DNA of 13,295 bases from Clostridiales bacterium UBA1758 (GTDB taxonomy: Bacteria; Bacillota; Clostridia; Oscillospirales; UBA1758): positions 1-13,295 of the forward strand of contig DCHG01000047.1 in NCBI GenBank assembly GCA_002315595.1, given 5' to 3'. The notes beneath the pieces were generated by a model. It saw only the letters and a list, made by a program, of their open reading frames with translations, made no database searches and was not told the origin of the DNA. Below, piece after piece: positions 6,072-13,295 of this stretch; within the stretch, counting starts at the first letter, position 1; each line of letters opens with the position of its first letter. The position numbers were made by a program, and so were the translations under genes.

Positions 6072-7792
6072 TGTCGGAAATTACCGCAAAAACACCGTGG
6101 GTGAAAAATCTCGGTGATGTTCCCGCACATTTGGATTATTTTGAAGGCTCGATGTTTGAAAAAGTGCAGTCGATTGCCGAAAAATATCCAAATCATGTTG
6201 CATTTGACTTTATGGGAAAACGGACGACCTATCGCAATTTCATTGTCAAGGTCGAAACCTGTGCCAAAGCACTCCGCACCATCGGCATCCGTGAGGGCGA
6301 CTCCGTCACGATCGCCATGCCGAACTGTCCGCAGGCACTGTATATCTTTTACGCAATCAACCTAGTCGGCGGCATTGCAAATATGGTGCATCCGCTTTCC
6401 AGCGAAAAAGAGATCGAATTTTACATCAATCATTCCCACAGTGTGACGCTGATCACCCTCGATCAGTTTTACCACAAAATCGAAGCAATCCGTGAAAACA
6501 CTTGCCTTGTCAATGTCGTCATCGCAAGCATACGCGATGAACTTTCCGCACCGATCAAGGCGGGATATATGCTCACCGAAGGACGCAAACTCACAAAAAT
6601 TCCATCCGACGCTCCCGTGATCCGTTGGGAAAAATTCATTCAACTCAGTCGTTCCTGCTTTTGGAAATATAAGGTTTCACGCAAATCCGATGATCCCGCG
6701 GTCATCCTTTATTCCGGCGGTACGACTGGCACTTCAAAGGGCATCGTGCTGACGAATATGAATTTCAACGCTCTCTCGTCGCAGATTGTCGCCACCAATC
6801 CGATGTTCCGTCCCGGCGACCGTATGCTTGCTGCCATGCCGATCTTTCACGGTTTCGGGCTCGGCGTCTGTATTCATTCGATGCTTGCCTCCGGCGGTCG
6901 TTGTGTTTTAGTGCCGCGATTTACCGCAAAAAGTTACGCCAAACTCATCACGAAATACCGTTGTAACTTCATCGCTGGCGTCCCAACACTTTACGAAGCA
7001 CTCTTGCGTCTGCCAAGTATGGAACATGCGGATCTTTCCTGCTTAAAAGGCGTTTTCTCCGGTGGCGACTCGTTGTCGAGTGAACTGAAAAAACGCTTCG
7101 ATACCTTCCTTTTCGACCACAAGGCGAGTATTCAGGTGCGCGAAGGTTACGGCATGACCGAATGTGTCACGGCATCCTGCCTCACACCGATCCATATGGC
7201 AAAGGAAGGCAGTATCGGTCTTCCCTTCCCGGATACTTATTACAAGATCGTTAAGCCCGGTACGGACGAAGAATTGCCCTACGGGGAAGAAGGGGAAATT
7301 TTGATCGCCGGTCCCACCGTGATGAAGGAATATTTCGAAAACCCCGAAGAAACCTCGCAAACGCTTCGCAAACACCGTGACGGACTCGTCTGGATCTATT
7401 CGGGCGACCTCGGCACAATGGATAGCGACGGCTTTGTGTATTTCCGCGGACGCAACAAACGCATGATCATTTCCTCCGGGTATAACATCTATCCCGCGCA
7501 ACTGGAAAGTATCATTGACGCACACGAAGCCGTCCATATGAGTTGCGTCATCGGCGTCCCCGACGCATACAAAATGCAAAAGGTCAAGGCGTTTGTTATG
7601 CTGAAAAAGGGCTATCAGCCGACGGAAGTTACCAAGCAGGAAATCTTGGCATACTGCCGCAAGCATATTGCAAAGTACGCGATGCCCTATGATATTGAAT
7701 TCCGTGACAAACTTCCGACTACGCTCGTCGGAAAGGTCGCCTATCGCGTCCTCGAAAACGAAGAAGCCGCAGCAGGTGCCGTAAATAAATAA
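6071..7792 (+). CDS. AMP-forming acyl-CoA synthetase (ANL superfamily)
   Basis: The 573-residue protein has all core motifs of the adenylating family: the phosphate-binding loop YSGGTTGTSKG (214-224), YGMTE (360-364), the SGD adenosine-binding aspartate Asp446, the hinge region GRNKRMIISSGYNIYP (460-475) and the C-terminal catalytic Lys555 in LPTTLVGKVAYR. Such enzymes activate a carboxylic acid with ATP and pass the acyl group to CoA or another thiol. Overall shape suggests a fatty-acid or aryl-acid CoA ligase, but the substrate cannot be told. There is no clear transmembrane helix. The ATG overlaps the preceding stop in TAATG, with AGAGGTGA (6055-6062) as ribosome site, so translation is coupled to the acyltransferase-like gene. 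A bidirectional terminator follows 15 bases after the stop codon. Confidence 0.92.
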   Translation: MSEITAKTPWVKNLGDVPAHLDYFEGSMFEKVQSIAEKYPNHVAFDFMGKRTTYRNFIVKVETCAKALRTIGIREGDSVTIAMPNCPQALYIFYAINLVGGIANMVHPLSSEKEIEFYINHSHSVTLITLDQFYHKIEAIRENTCLVNVVIASIRDELSAPIKAGYMLTEGRKLTKIPSDAPVIRWEKFIQLSRSCFWKYKVSRKSDDPAVILYSGGTTGTSKGIVLTNMNFNALSSQIVATNPMFRPGDRMLAAMPIFHGFGLGVCIHSMLASGGRCVLVPRFTAKSYAKLITKYRCNFIAGVPTLYEALLRLPSMEHADLSCLKGVFSGGDSLSSELKKRFDTFLFDHKASIQVREGYGMTECVTASCLTPIHMAKEGSIGLPFPDTYYKIVKPGTDEELPYGEEGEILIAGPTVMKEYFENPEETSQTLRKHRDGLVWIYSGDLGTMDSDGFVYFRGRNKRMIISSGYNIYPAQLESIIDAHEAVHMSCVIGVPDAYKMQKVKAFVMLKKGYQPTEVTKQEILAYCRKHIAKYAMPYDIEFRDKLPTTLVGKVAYRVLENEEAAAGAVNK

Positions 7793-7806
7793 AACTTTGA
7801 TATAGA

Positions 7807-7833
7807 AAAAACGGCGTCATTGACGCCGTTTTT
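7807..7833. terminator. Bidirectional terminator between converging operons
   Basis: Bases 7807-7818 pair perfectly with 7822-7833 (12 bp) around a 3-base loop. The stem has A5 on one side and T5 on the other, so it ends transcription of the acyl-CoA synthetase gene from the left and of mnmA from the right. The two stop codons lie only 48 bases apart. Confidence 0.93.
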
Positions 7834-7840
7834 CATTTTA

Positions 7841-8863
7841 CTATTCAATCACTCCGCCGCCGAGTAAGACATCCCCGTCGTACAGTACCACCGATTGTCC
7901 CGGTGTCACGGCGCGTTGCGGTTTTTCAAACATCACGGTCAGTTCCCTGCCGTCAAAGGTCGCTTTTGCCGGAGCAAGCGGCGCACCATAGCGGATCTTT
8001 GCGGTGCAATCAAAACTTCTCGGCGAATTATCCCCGTCCGTAAAGCAAACATCGCCCGCTTTCAATTCCGTTCGCATCAGGTCTTCATTCGTGCCAAGGA
8101 CAACGCGGTTATTCTCGGCATCGATCTTCACCGCAAACACGGGGTGCGGGAAGCCCCCGCCCAAGCCTTTTCGTTGTCCGACCGTATAATTTTGGAGTCC
8201 CGTGTGCTTTCCCACAATCTTTCCCGAAAGATCGACGATCTCGCCCGGAGTTCCTTCCACACCATGTTCGGCAAGCCATGCGGGATAATCGTTGGTCGGG
8301 ATAAAACAGATCTCCTGACTATCGGGTTTATAGGCGGATGACACTCCCGCCTGCTCCGCAAGCGCACGAACCTCCGGCTTGGTCAGTTCACCGAGTGGCA
8401 ATACAACACGGTCGACGGTCGACTGCGGAAGGGTGTATAGCATATAACTTTGGTCTTTTTTTTCGTCCGATGCGCGAAGAATGCGTTTTCTTCCGTCAAC
8501 GATGCCCATCCGTGCATAATGACCGGTGGCGAGAAATTCCGCCCCATATCGATCTGCAAGCGAAAGCATTTCGCCGAATTTGATGCGTCTATTGCACATC
8601 ACGCATGGATTCGGTGTCCGTCCCGCCGCATATTCACGAATAAAATACCCCTCGATCTCCTGCGAAAAGCGCTCACGAAGATCGGCAGTATGAAATTCAA
8701 TTCCGACGGAATCTGCCACCTTCGCAGCCTCATCGGGGTCGATCTTCCCGCCGAGACAGAGGTACAGTCCGACCACATCGTAGCCTTGATTTTTCAAAAT
8801 CAGTGCCGCCGCCGCACTGTCCACTCCGCCGGAGATCCCGACAAGCACTCTTTTTGGGCTCAT
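7841..8863 (-). CDS. mnmA: tRNA-specific 2-thiouridylase MnmA
   Basis: The 340-residue protein shows the PP-loop SGGVDS (11-16), which binds ATP. Cys90 (in RTPNPCVMCN) and Cys186 (in DSQEICFI) occupy the two catalytic cysteine positions, and ATGHYAR (112-118), DQSYMLY (137-143), VGQRKGLG (228-235) and a C-terminal TPGQSVVLY block are typical of the family. MnmA adenylates U34 of tRNA-Lys, -Glu and -Gln and adds sulphur to give 2-thiouridine. The ATG at 8863 is preferred over an in-frame ATG at 8875: it lies in the ATGA overlap with the thioesterase stop, and family homology starts at MSPKRVLVGISGG. The region after GLYLCLGG is about 10 residues shorter than in E. coli MnmA, which accounts for part of the reduced length. 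Transcription ends at the shared terminator. Confidence 0.95.
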   Translation of the reverse strand: MSPKRVLVGISGGVDSAAAALILKNQGYDVVGLYLCLGGKIDPDEAAKVADSVGIEFHTADLRERFSQEIEGYFIREYAAGRTPNPCVMCNRRIKFGEMLSLADRYGAEFLATGHYARMGIVDGRKRILRASDEKKDQSYMLYTLPQSTVDRVVLPLGELTKPEVRALAEQAGVSSAYKPDSQEICFIPTNDYPAWLAEHGVEGTPGEIVDLSGKIVGKHTGLQNYTVGQRKGLGGGFPHPVFAVKIDAENNRVVLGTNEDLMRTELKAGDVCFTDGDNSPRSFDCTAKIRYGAPLAPAKATFDGRELTVMFEKPQRAVTPGQSVVLYDGDVLLGGGVIE

Positions 8864-9372
8864 TTTCCACCCCATTCAATAAATTCGGGGGTATTTTTGC
8901 CGTCCGAAGGCATCCATTCCGCGCCTTCCAACGGCACTTCGGTAATTCTGTTCCCCGTCAGTTTCACATATTTCCCGGTCGCGCTGACGAGAAGCGTTCC
9001 CGTCTGATCGCGCAATTCCGCCTTTGGAACAAACATCATATGCCCATTTTTTTCGACCGTAACGCGTGCGGTCAAATCCACGCCAACGGGCGTCGGGTGA
9101 TGATATTTCACCGTCATTTCCCCCGTTACCGCCCAAATTTCAGGCTCAATCGGGTGAAGGGCTCGCGCACAAAGTTCATCGAGCAATGTTCCGACGATGC
9201 CGCCGTGGACTCTGCCGGGATAACTTTGATATTTTTCGTCAAAGCAGACCTTGCACGCGACGCTTCCATCCTCGAGTTCAAAAAATCTTTCATGCAGTCC
9301 GATCGCGTTTTCGCGTCCGCATACAAAACATCCACGTCCGATATTTTGTTCCGATATTACCTTGAGTTTCAT
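8860..9372 (-). CDS. Hotdog-fold thioesterase (PaaI-like)
   Basis: The 170-residue protein has the single-domain hotdog pattern: an N-terminal CFVCGRENAIGLH segment (15-27), the central block YPGRVHGGIVGTLLDEL (51-67) with HGG and acidic Asp65/Glu66, and long beta strands TGEMTVKYHHPTPVG (83-97). This matches the PaaI-like acyl-CoA thioesterase family, which hydrolyses acyl-CoA thioesters. The CxxC pair near the N-terminus occurs in this subfamily; metal binding is possible but unproven. It begins at an ATG with AAAGGAAAG upstream and follows a near-consensus promoter. Its stop codon overlaps the mnmA start (ATGA), so the two are co-translated, although no functional link to tRNA thiolation is obvious. 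The substrate is unknown. Confidence 0.85.
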   Translation of the reverse strand: MKLKVISEQNIGRGCFVCGRENAIGLHERFFELEDGSVACKVCFDEKYQSYPGRVHGGIVGTLLDELCARALHPIEPEIWAVTGEMTVKYHHPTPVGVDLTARVTVEKNGHMMFVPKAELRDQTGTLLVSATGKYVKLTGNRITEVPLEGAEWMPSDGKNTPEFIEWGGK

Positions 9373-9407
9373 TGATATTCGCTTTCCTTTGCCATGGTAT
9401 ATAATAT

Positions 9408-9436
9408 ATTATATCCCATTCTGAGCCATTCGTCAA
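9408..9436 (-). promoter_or_regulatory. Promoter of the thioesterase-mnmA operon
   Basis: On the reverse strand TTGACG (9431-9436) and a perfect TATAAT (9408-9413) are spaced by 17 bases, about 36 bases upstream of the thioesterase ATG. The -35 box begins only a few bases after the terminator of the ABC exporter genes. Confidence 0.88.
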
Positions 9437-9439
9437 ACG

Positions 9440-9479
9440 AAAAAGAGTCACCCGAAGAAAATTGATCGGGTGACTCTTT
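9440..9479 (-). terminator. Rho-independent terminator of the ABC exporter operon
   Basis: Bases 9442-9455 pair perfectly with 9466-9479 (14 bp) around a 10-base loop, and on the reverse strand the stem runs into five T's. It starts 4 bases after the stop codon of the second exporter gene and directly precedes the next promoter. Confidence 0.92.
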
Positions 9480-9483
9480 GCAT

Positions 9484-11277
9484 TTATTCGTTGGAGAGTT
9501 GTGAAGTATAGAGTCGATAGTACGCGCCTTTTTTCTCGATCAACTCATCATGGTTGCCGGACTCAATGATCTCGCCGTTTTCGAGATACATGATTCGGTC
9601 GCAGGACTTGATCGTCGACAGACGGTGTGCGATGATGAACGAGGTTCTTCCGGCAAGCAGTGCCGCAAGTCCCTTCTGCACCAAAATTTCCGTCTTTGTG
9701 TCGATGGCACTCGTTGCTTCATCGAGGATGAGGATCTTCGGATCGGCAAGCAGTGTACGAGCAAAAGAAATCAACTGCCGCTGACCGGCGGAAAGCGACG
9801 CACCGCGTTCATCTACCTCAGTATAGTAGCCTTTCGGGAACTGTTCGATAAACCTGTCCGCGGAAACGGCTTTTGCGGCGGTCATGGCTTCTTCATCGGT
9901 GGCGTCAAGACGCCCGTATTTGATATTATCCATGATCGTGCCGGAGAAAATAAAGGTTTCCTGCAACATGATACCCATTTGCGAACGTAGCGATGCGATC
10001 GTCGCATGGTAAATATCGTGACCGTCGATGAGGACTTCGCCGCTTTTGAGGTCGTAAAATCTCGAAATCAAGTTGACCGTCGTGGTCTTGCCGGAGCCGG
10101 TCGGACCGACGAAAGCAATGCTTTCACCCGGTTTGGCAATGAAACTCATATTCTTGAGAATCGGGGTGTTTTCCTCGTACTCGAATACGACATTTTTGAA
10201 TTCGACCTGACCTTTGATCGCGGGCAAAGGTTCGGCATCCGGCAGATCGTCGATGGCGATCGGCTCATCAATGACCTGGAAGATACGTTCAAGGTACGCT
10301 ACCGCGTTTTGAAGGTTATTCCACAGACGACCGAGGGTATTGATCGGTTGCCAGAATCTCCAACAATAACCCGCCATACCGAGAAGAACGCCGACCGTAA
10401 CATCTTGGAATACAAACGCACCGAGGAAGTACAACATTACCGTGGAGAATGTTCCGAACAAATGCGACACTGGGAACATGGAGTGCAGGATCCCAACACA
10501 TCTCATCCACTGTTTGCTATGGGCGTCGGAAAGGGTATTGTAGATGTCGTAATTCATCCTTTCACGGGCAAAGGACTGCGTGACCTTCATACCGTCAATG
10601 CTTTCGGCGAGATATGCGTTGAGGTTGGACTGACGGTTGGAAAGTTTTTGCCAACCTCGACGCTGTGCTTTACGGATGGCGAAAACATAGACCATAAAGA
10701 ACGGTAGACCGGCAAGAACGATCAGCGTTAACTTTGCACTCTGAATGAGCATAAACGTCAAGATCGCAAGCAAAGAGAATGTTTCGAGGATGATGTTGAT
10801 GATACCGTTTGAAAGGAAGTCCGCAACCGAGTTAACGTAGTTGACGACACGGACAAGAATCTTGCCCTGCGGGCGTGAATCATAGTATTCAAACGGAAGT
10901 TGTTGCAAATGTTCGAACAGATCGTGACGGATTTCCGAAATGATGTTCTGTCCGACGCGATTGGTAATGATACCTCTCGATCGGTTGAACAGAAGCATGA
11001 TGACGACGAGGATCGCGTATCCGATACAATAGATAATAGACTTTGTCAGTTTTTCGTTGGACGAAAGCAGTTCGTTATCAATGATGTTATCGACGACGTA
11101 CTGCGTCAACATCGGCGCAAGAAGACCGATGACCGTTGCGCAGATGGAGAGGAACAGGGCAAGTATCAGCCAGCCCTTGTAACGGTTAATGTAGGCGAAA
11201 CTTCGTTTTAAGTGTGATATATTAAACGGGCTGTCAAGTTCTTCGTCGACATTGAATTTATTTCTCTGCTTAGCCAT
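9484..11277 (-). CDS. ABC exporter half-transporter, consensus-site subunit (TMD-NBD)
   Basis: This 597-residue protein is a fused type IV (MsbA/LmrA-like) half-transporter. About six transmembrane helices lie in residues 30-320 (for example 35-55, 80-97, 158-200 and 268-302), followed by a nucleotide-binding domain with Walker A GPTGSGKTT (Lys397), Q-loop Gln439, signature LSAGQ (495-499), Walker B ILILDE with catalytic Glu520, and the switch His551 in AHRLST. The catalytic residues are intact, but the signature has Ala in place of the usual first Gly. That fits the partner that donates its signature to a degenerate site in a heterodimer. The ATG at 11277 is chosen because GAGGAGG (11284-11290) lies 6 bases upstream, and longer in-frame starts would run deep into the upstream gene. 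It overlaps the upstream gene by 8 bases. Exported substrate unknown; multidrug, lipid or peptide are family possibilities. Confidence 0.92.
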   Translation of the reverse strand: MAKQRNKFNVDEELDSPFNISHLKRSFAYINRYKGWLILALFLSICATVIGLLAPMLTQYVVDNIIDNELLSSNEKLTKSIIYCIGYAILVVIMLLFNRSRGIITNRVGQNIISEIRHDLFEHLQQLPFEYYDSRPQGKILVRVVNYVNSVADFLSNGIINIILETFSLLAILTFMLIQSAKLTLIVLAGLPFFMVYVFAIRKAQRRGWQKLSNRQSNLNAYLAESIDGMKVTQSFARERMNYDIYNTLSDAHSKQWMRCVGILHSMFPVSHLFGTFSTVMLYFLGAFVFQDVTVGVLLGMAGYCWRFWQPINTLGRLWNNLQNAVAYLERIFQVIDEPIAIDDLPDAEPLPAIKGQVEFKNVVFEYEENTPILKNMSFIAKPGESIAFVGPTGSGKTTTVNLISRFYDLKSGEVLIDGHDIYHATIASLRSQMGIMLQETFIFSGTIMDNIKYGRLDATDEEAMTAAKAVSADRFIEQFPKGYYTEVDERGASLSAGQRQLISFARTLLADPKILILDEATSAIDTKTEILVQKGLAALLAGRTSFIIAHRLSTIKSCDRIMYLENGEIIESGNHDELIEKKGAYYRLYTSQLSNE

Positions 11278-13012
11278 TGCGCACCTCCTCATCGGCAATA
11301 CCCTGCTGGATGCAGTAGATGCCGTAATAATAGCCGCGTTTGGCAAGCAGTTCCTTATGCGTACCGCTTTCGGTGATCTTGCCGTTTTCGATGATGTAAA
11401 TACGATCGGCGTGCTTAACCGAGGAAATACGCTGTGCGATGATAACCGTGGTCGCCTTTTTGGTGCGTTCGCGGAGATGCTGCTGGATCAGGCTTTCGGT
11501 TTCCATATCGACCGCAGATGTCGTATCGTCGATTAAAAGGATCGGCGTGTCATAGGCAAGGGCTCTTGCAAGTGCGACACGCTGACGCTGACCGCCGGAA
11601 AGTCCGACGCCGCGTTCACCGATAATGGTGTCGTAGCCCTGTGGCGTTTCACGGATAAATCCGTCCGCGTCGGCGGCGACGGCGCAGTCGACAACTTCCT
11701 CTTCCGGCATATCCGGTCGACCGTAAGAAATATTGGTGTCGATCGTATCGGAGAACAGGAAAACATCCTGCATCGCCGTTGCGACATTTTTACGAAGCGT
11801 TTGCAAATCATAACGGCGAACATCGACGCCGTCGATTTTTACCGTACCGCCCTTTACATCGTCAAAGCGGGAGATCAGGTTGACGATCGTGGATTTTCCC
11901 GATCCCGTCGGTCCCATAATACCGATGGTTTCACCGGGTGCGGCATGAATACAGACATCATCAAGGACGAGGTTAGAATCGTACTTGAAACTGACATGGT
12001 CAAATTCGATCTCGCCCTTGACCTTTTCGGGACGATAGACTTCGTTCGCGTTTTTGATGTCGGGAACGGCATAGTAAAGTTCCTGCACCTTTGCCACAGA
12101 TGCAAAAAATCTCTGCGTTTCGTTCATCAACGAGCCCGCCATTCTGACAGGTTCGTTGATCGCCCAAATAAGGTTGATAAAAATACTGTACTGTCCGACG
12201 GTGATATCACCGGAAATGGTGAATGCCGCACCAACGAGGATACAAACAACATTGAGCGCGTTGGAAACGCCGTTGATAAACGGCTCATAATTCAGCCAAA
12301 CACGGGCGGATGCAATATTCGCATCTCTGTATTCGAGGTTGTGTTTTTGGAATTTTTCGATTTCATGATCTTCACGGACAAACGCTTTGATCACGCGGTT
12401 ACCGGCGATATTTTCCTTAACTGTGATATTGAGTTGAGATACCTTCTCACGAACGACCTGGTGCGCCGGGCGGAGTTTTTTGCCCATATAATAACTGAGA
12501 AAGAAGGTCGCCGGCGTCAGCACCAAAAGAGAAAGCGTGTACTTGATGCTGATCGTCGCAAAAACGATCAACACCGTGACCATAAGTACGACGGCAAAGA
12601 TAATATCCGTCAAAACCCACGAGGTGAAATTGCGCACTGCGTCAATGTCCGCAGTCATTCTCGTCATCATATCGCCGCTTCGCATCTGAGCGAAGAATTT
12701 CGGCGGTTGCGCCTGTATTTTTTCATAAAGGGCGGTTCGGAGTTTCGCCATTTGGAAAATACCGCTGCGTTCCTTTAACATAGATGCCGAGTAATCGACA
12801 ACGATTCTCAATACCGTAACGCCGATGATTGCGGCAAGCAATCTCGGAATGACCTCGTGATTTCCGCCACGAATACCCACATCAATGATTTGGGAATAGA
12901 TGAACGGACAGATGATGATCGTTCCTGCGCCGATAAAGGTGAGAATCATCGCGAGTACCAATTCCTTGCGTCTGCCCTTTACTTGGTCAAACGCCCATTT
13001 GATACCTTGCAC
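11270..13012 (-). CDS. ABC exporter half-transporter, degenerate-site subunit (TMD-NBD)
   Basis: From a GTG start the product is 580 residues: six predicted transmembrane helices in the first 290 residues, then an NBD with Walker A GPTGSGKST (Lys373), canonical signature LSGGQ (471-475), and Walker B LLIDD. Asp496 stands where the catalytic Glu should be, and Gln527 (in IAQRISS) replaces the switch His. These two changes are the usual mark of the degenerate subunit of heterodimeric exporters (as in TM287/TM288 or BmrCD). The partner is the next gene, which overlaps by 8 bases. The GTG at 13012 is preferred over the longer frame from a TTG at 13093. GGAGGA (13021-13026) lies 8 bases before it, while a promoter whose -10 box is at 13052-13057 would start transcription inside the longer version. 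Confidence 0.92.
   Translation of the reverse strand: MQGIKWAFDQVKGRRKELVLAMILTFIGAGTIIICPFIYSQIIDVGIRGGNHEVIPRLLAAIIGVTVLRIVVDYSASMLKERSGIFQMAKLRTALYEKIQAQPPKFFAQMRSGDMMTRMTADIDAVRNFTSWVLTDIIFAVVLMVTVLIVFATISIKYTLSLLVLTPATFFLSYYMGKKLRPAHQVVREKVSQLNITVKENIAGNRVIKAFVREDHEIEKFQKHNLEYRDANIASARVWLNYEPFINGVSNALNVVCILVGAAFTISGDITVGQYSIFINLIWAINEPVRMAGSLMNETQRFFASVAKVQELYYAVPDIKNANEVYRPEKVKGEIEFDHVSFKYDSNLVLDDVCIHAAPGETIGIMGPTGSGKSTIVNLISRFDDVKGGTVKIDGVDVRRYDLQTLRKNVATAMQDVFLFSDTIDTNISYGRPDMPEEEVVDCAVAADADGFIRETPQGYDTIIGERGVGLSGGQRQRVALARALAYDTPILLIDDTTSAVDMETESLIQQHLRERTKKATTVIIAQRISSVKHADRIYIIENGKITESGTHKELLAKRGYYYGIYCIQQGIADEEVRNG
11284..11290 (-). promoter_or_regulatory. Ribosome binding site inside the upstream exporter gene
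   Basis: GAGGAGG, coding for part of the last residues of the degenerate subunit, sits 6 bases before the ATG of the partner subunit. It decides that start and implies translational coupling giving matched amounts of the two halves. Confidence 0.88.
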
Positions 13013-13051
13013 TTTCCAATTCCTCCTTTTATATGCCTTTCCAGTTTGACT

Positions 13052-13080
13052 ATTATACCACACAGTTTTTTTTATTTCCA
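13052..13080 (-). promoter_or_regulatory. Extended -10 promoter of the ABC exporter operon
   Basis: On the reverse strand a perfect TATAAT (13052-13057) is preceded by TGG, an extended -10 element. A weak -35 box TGGAAA (13075-13080) lies 17 bases upstream, and an A-rich tract fills the spacer. Initiation near 13045 gives a leader of about 33 bases with GGAGGA before the GTG start. Confidence 0.82.
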
Positions 13081-13093
13081 CATTATTTCTCAA

Positions 13094-13295
13094 TTATTTG
13101 TAAAAATACCGAATTTTTGCAAAAAGATTTACTATGGCGCGGATGATCACGATCCCCGACACCAAAACAATCGCCCCAAGCATGGATTTGGAGCAGTCCG
13201 TTCTTCGTCCGACCGTCCAAAGGATCGCCGAAATTCCGATCATCGCCGAAAAGACGTTAACGAACAAAAATGCCGCTTCCGGACGCAAAAATCGG
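13094..13295 (-). CDS. Small membrane protein or C-terminal part of one, cut by window edge
   Basis: A reverse frame stays open to the window end and stops at a TAA at 13094-13096. The visible part holds two hydrophobic helices, roughly FLFVNVFSAMIGISAILWTV and MLGAIVLVSGIVIIRAIVNL, joined by a short polar stretch with RRTDCSK and ending in basic KIRYFYK. A TTG codon at 13288 could be a start, but no ribosome site can be judged so near the edge and the frame continues upstream, so the gene probably begins outside. I do not recognise a family. It lies upstream of the exporter operon on the same strand, with no hairpin terminator between them. Confidence 0.5.
   Translation of the reverse strand, partial: RFLRPEAAFLFVNVFSAMIGISAILWTVGRRTDCSKSMLGAIVLVSGIVIIRAIVNLFAKIRYFYK

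Noticed and set aside
11801..12778. Long forward open frame (325 codons) opposite the exporter gene
   Set aside because: It is antisense to the conserved transporter and NBD, with a low-complexity, Arg/Asp-rich translation and no ribosome site or family motif.

Overview
The window looks like chromosomal DNA from an anaerobic Firmicute, most probably a gut or rumen Clostridia lineage. This is inferred from strong AGGAGG-type ribosome sites, sigma-A-like promoters with 17-bp spacers, simple hairpin/U-tract terminators, a plant-polysaccharide enzyme, and the general character of the proteins. Base composition is near balanced. No phage, transposon, CRISPR or integrase genes are visible. Coding is dense, and no gap without a gene exceeds about 180 bases.

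Left part (1-5108): the 5' part of a tRNA-Asp gene (reverse strand, cut by the window edge) sits behind a near-consensus promoter. Next comes a reverse-strand GH51 alpha-L-arabinofuranosidase. Divergent from it is a three-gene forward operon: an IunH-family nucleoside hydrolase, a seven-bladed propeller lactonase of the 6-phosphogluconolactonase family, and an enolase-superfamily D-mannonate dehydratase (ManD/RspA type). The two arms share a 166-base intergenic region with two face-out promoters and a palindrome over one of them. Together they suggest uptake and conversion of hemicellulose-derived or nucleoside-derived sugars and sugar acids, feeding 2-keto-3-deoxy sugar acid catabolism. The exact substrate route cannot be read from the sequence.

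Middle part (5122-7833): a two-gene forward operon with its own promoter, overlapped by several inverted repeats, encodes a stand-alone E2/CAT-fold acyltransferase-like protein and an AMP-forming acyl-CoA synthetase with a 1-base stop/start overlap. The acyltransferase-like protein lacks a lipoyl domain and has Glu where the catalytic His of the HxxxDG motif normally lies. This is the least explained system in the window. A bidirectional terminator separates it from the next, converging, operon.

Right part (7841-13295): on the reverse strand, a hotdog-fold thioesterase and the tRNA 2-thiouridylase MnmA overlap by ATGA and share one promoter. Upstream of them is a pair of overlapping ABC exporter half-transporters whose motifs fit a heterodimeric exporter with one degenerate and one consensus ATP site. 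It has its own extended -10 promoter, which also shows that the first subunit starts at a GTG. The window ends inside a small two-helix membrane protein gene.

Most genes are ordinary family members. The points of real interest are the E2-like/acyl-CoA synthetase pair with its palindromic promoter, the mixed sugar operon, and the asymmetric ABC exporter.
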